Assembly: GCA_031288815.1 (NCBI GenBank)
Contig: JAITQR010000276.1
Location: 1 to 15,198, forward strand
Reading direction: 5' to 3'
Source of the DNA: Treponema sp.
GTDB lineage: Bacteria; Spirochaetota; Spirochaetia; Treponematales; Breznakiellaceae
Length of the DNA: 15,198 nt
In this document: positions 13,642 through 15,198 of the stretch, one piece after another
Layout: the number at the start of each line of letters is the position of its first letter
Position numbering within the stretch: the stretch's first letter is position 1
Translations under genes and position numbers: made by a program
The notes under the pieces: generated by a model
What the model saw: the letters and a program-made list of their open reading frames with translations, nothing else
What the model was told of the DNA's origin: nothing
The model's database searches: none

Positions 13642-14489
13642 CCGGGATCGTCCTGTATCCGCAGTTCCGCCCGGAACACCGCCTGACCGCCTTCCGCCCG
13701 TCTGCCTTCAAAAGCGTAAGCCCGCCGAGGGCTAAAGGCGGTTTCCGCGTTCGGTTCCGGCGGCTCCTGAGGTGAAGGCCCGGCCGCCAAGGCCGGGGAC
13801 GCCGATGGCAGGGACACTAACGGCAGGGACGCCATCCAGAGCTCCACGGTTCCGCCCAGTTTTACCTCGCTCAGGTAATTAACATCCAACCGCATCCGGG
13901 CCGCCCCTTCCAGAACGCCGGGTTCCACAATGTCCTGTATCCACTCGATATACCGGGTGTTGTTCACATGCCCGTTGTAATCAATGTCGGAATAAACCGC
14001 CCGCCGTTCCCCGGCTTTTACTACCGATCCGTTCCCGCTCCCTTCCGGAAACGAGAGGGATAGCGGCCCATCCGGCAGGGCGTCAAGCCCCTCGTTCCGC
14101 GGAAGCCTCTCCATAATCGTCTGGGGCCGCAAGGGCCGCCTTTTTTCCAGATCCAGGATGATCCAGCCGCTTCTGCCCCGGACAAGGGGCCTATCCTCCT
14201 CGTCCCGGATATCGTAATCCCGCAGGGCAAACAGCTTGTCCGAACCCCTTGGCCAGCTTCGCACGGTCAGGGGATCCCGCCATTTAGGCCGCCCGTCCCA
14301 TTGGACGGAAATACGGGAAAGTATCCACACCTGTCCGGTCACGGACATGGCTTCCCGGCCCACCCCCAAATCTTCGGCGTGATCGCTGGCAATTTCCTGA
14401 AAAAGATCCAGCGTCGGCGCCAGGGTCAGCCGGTCCGAGGGATCCACCGCGCTAAAACGAAGCCGGAACTTTTGTTGTATGATATCCAT
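13638..14489 (-). CDS. Acyl-ACP thioesterase, FAT family (double hot-dog)
   Basis: 283 residues from ATG 14489. Cytoplasmic enzyme releasing fatty acid from acyl-acyl carrier protein. Seen: first hot-dog domain (about 5-130) opening FRLRFSAVDPSDRLTL with QEIASDHAEDLGVG; second with the catalytic motif DIDYNGHVNNTRYIEW (168-183), giving Asp170, Asn172 and His174, and a Glu208 at the usual distance (NYLSEVKLGG). A Pro/Ala/Ser-rich insert (about 220-255) with a 5-residue repeat interrupts the second domain. Reading upstream to 14687 would run into the divergent gene and lose all similarity, so the shorter start is used. No ribosome site precedes it. In bacteria such enzymes may set membrane lipid chain length or free fatty acid supply. 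Its stop overlaps the MetF-like start. Confidence 0.87.
   Translation of the reverse strand: MDIIQQKFRLRFSAVDPSDRLTLAPTLDLFQEIASDHAEDLGVGREAMSVTGQVWILSRISVQWDGRPKWRDPLTVRSWPRGSDKLFALRDYDIRDEEDRPLVRGRSGWIILDLEKRRPLRPQTIMERLPRNEGLDALPDGPLSLSFPEGSGNGSVVKAGERRAVYSDIDYNGHVNNTRYIEWIQDIVEPGVLEGAARMRLDVNYLSEVKLGGTVELWMASLPLVSLPSASPALAAGPSPQEPPEPNAETAFSPRRAYAFEGRRAEGGQAVFRAELRIQDDPG
13792..13836 (-). repeat. Three imperfect 15-base tandem repeats inside the thioesterase gene
   Basis: Units at 13792-13806, 13807-13821 and 13822-13836 share the core GGCAGGGAC or GCCGGGGAC and encode five residues each on the - strand (ASLPL, VSLPS, ASPAL). Being a multiple of three, copy change would alter length but keep the frame. 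Confidence 0.65.
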
Positions 14490-14579
14490 ATATTTGATAG
14501 AATAATAATATCTGCCGGGTGGAGCAAGGCAATCCCGCGCCCCCGGACAGCAGTATGGAGCTTTCAGCAGGAGGATAGC
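14490..14579. promoter_or_regulatory. Divergent intergenic region, thioesterase / isomerase
   Basis: 90 bases between divergent starts, so both promoters are expected here or just inside the genes. The thioesterase side is AT-rich. A weak - strand pair TTGCTC (14527-14522), 17 bases, TATTCT (14504-14499) would put the transcript start two or three bases before the ATG. On the + strand only TTGATA (14494-14499) stands out, without a matching -10. The clear element is GCAGGAGG (14567-14574), the ribosome site of the + strand gene. Confidence 0.35.
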
Positions 14580-15198
14580 ATGAAAATCGCGGCGCAACTG
14601 TACAATACCCGGGATTATACCAAAACCCCGGAAGCTATCGAGGCTACCCTGCGCAGGGTAAAGGCCATCGGTTTCGAGGTAATACAAATTTCCGGCTTTG
14701 GCCCCTGTGACGCGGATCTTTTAGCCGGATGGATAAAGGAATTGGGGCTTGAGGTATGTGTTACCCATGTGCCTTGGCCGCGCCTTGCCGACCCGGCGGA
14801 ACTCAAGACGGTTATCGGGGAACACAGGAAGATCGGCTGTCCCCAAATCGGCCTGGGCTCACGGCCGGGAGACGTGTTCCCCAACAGTTACGAGGGCTGG
14901 ACGCGGTTCATCAGGAAGGCGAATGAAATCGTTAAACAGGTTAAAGGGGAGGGGCTTTCATTCGCCTACCATAACCATGACTTTGAGTTCGAAAAATGGA
15001 ACGGGGTTCTTGCCATAGACCGCGTCATCGAGGAGTGCCCGGAACTGGAATTTGTGCTGGATACCTTCTGGGTTCAGGCCGGAGGCGGCAACCCGGTAAA
15101 ATACATCAAAAAACTCAAGGGCCGCATCAGTACCATTCACTTTAAGGACTACCGCATAGTAAACCGCACCCGGCAATTTGCCGAGATTGGGGAGGGAA
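14580..15198 (+). CDS. Sugar phosphate isomerase/epimerase (xylose isomerase-like TIM barrel), 3' end outside window
   Basis: An open frame from ATG 14580 runs 206 codons to the window edge with no stop, so the gene is partial. It begins MKIAAQLYNTRDYTK; CAGGAGG five bases upstream fixes the start. The fold is the AP-endonuclease-2/IolE-like TIM barrel, whose members isomerise or epimerise sugars and inositol derivatives using a divalent metal. Visible metal-site candidates are His131 and His133 (AYHNHDFEFE), Asp161 (LDTFWVQAGG) and His187/Asp190 (IHFKDYR), and the usual EIGEG follows at 202-206. The first strand, VIQISGFGP, fits the same family. The substrate cannot be named. It is divergent from the thioesterase. 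Confidence 0.9.
   Translation, partial: MKIAAQLYNTRDYTKTPEAIEATLRRVKAIGFEVIQISGFGPCDADLLAGWIKELGLEVCVTHVPWPRLADPAELKTVIGEHRKIGCPQIGLGSRPGDVFPNSYEGWTRFIRKANEIVKQVKGEGLSFAYHNHDFEFEKWNGVLAIDRVIEECPELEFVLDTFWVQAGGGNPVKYIKKLKGRISTIHFKDYRIVNRTRQFAEIGEG

Noticed and set aside
14490..14687. Upstream start for the thioesterase (66 extra residues)
   Set aside because: It would overlap the divergent isomerase gene, and the FAT family similarity begins at the ATG at 14489.
1..15198. CRISPR array, insertion sequence, prophage or toxin-antitoxin pair
   Set aside because: No regularly spaced direct repeats, transposase, integrase or paired small genes with ribosome sites were found.

Overview
The window looks like chromosomal DNA of a spirochaete, most likely a GC-rich Treponema-type organism of the termite-gut/Breznakiellaceae kind. 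The evidence is a FlaB-type periplasmic core flagellin, a treponemal long form of serine hydroxymethyltransferase (GlyA), a dCACHE-type chemoreceptor and a CHASE2 adenylate cyclase. The genus is inference from gene content. No rRNA, tRNA, insertion sequence, phage gene or CRISPR array was seen.

Layout. On the + strand: glyA (27-1556); a 315-base intergenic with a terminator, a strong extended -10 promoter and a hairpin-rich leader; a methyl-accepting chemotaxis protein (1872-4070); a CHASE2/class III cyclase (4195-6615); and a zero-gap pair of a secreted SH3-like protein (6796-7275) and an M48 metalloprotease lipoprotein (7276-8202). On the - strand, reading right to left: an acyl-ACP thioesterase (14489-13638) translationally coupled to a MetF-like reductase (13641-12679); flaB (12355-11495) with its own leader and a strong terminator; then three overlapping tandem paralogs of a DUF2156-like acyl/aminoacyl-transferase family (11260-10226, 10260-9208, 9220-8138). 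The last paralog collides tail to tail with the M48 gene. At the right edge a sugar phosphate isomerase/epimerase (14580 onward, +) is divergent from the thioesterase and runs off the window.

How the genes may work together. The chemoreceptor, the cyclase and the flagellin fit sensing and motility. The SH3-like protein and the lipoprotein peptidase fit envelope maintenance. GlyA and the MetF-like protein both touch folate one-carbon metabolism, but they are not in one operon. The three DUF2156-like genes form a tight unit downstream of flaB. All three share a C-x4-C-x2-C-x5-C cysteine cluster plus a C-terminal cysteine, which suggests a metal-bound variant of a GNAT-fold transferase. Their substrate is unknown. 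They are the best candidate here for something undescribed.

Two families of short palindromic intergenic sequence recur in the window. One is a CCAAAA-loop-TTTTGG hairpin (about 4076 and 11303). The other is a composite of hairpin, CTCTTGGAAA and hairpin (about 1560, 1728 and 6620). Neither is explained by the genes, and both look like dispersed repeats of this genome.
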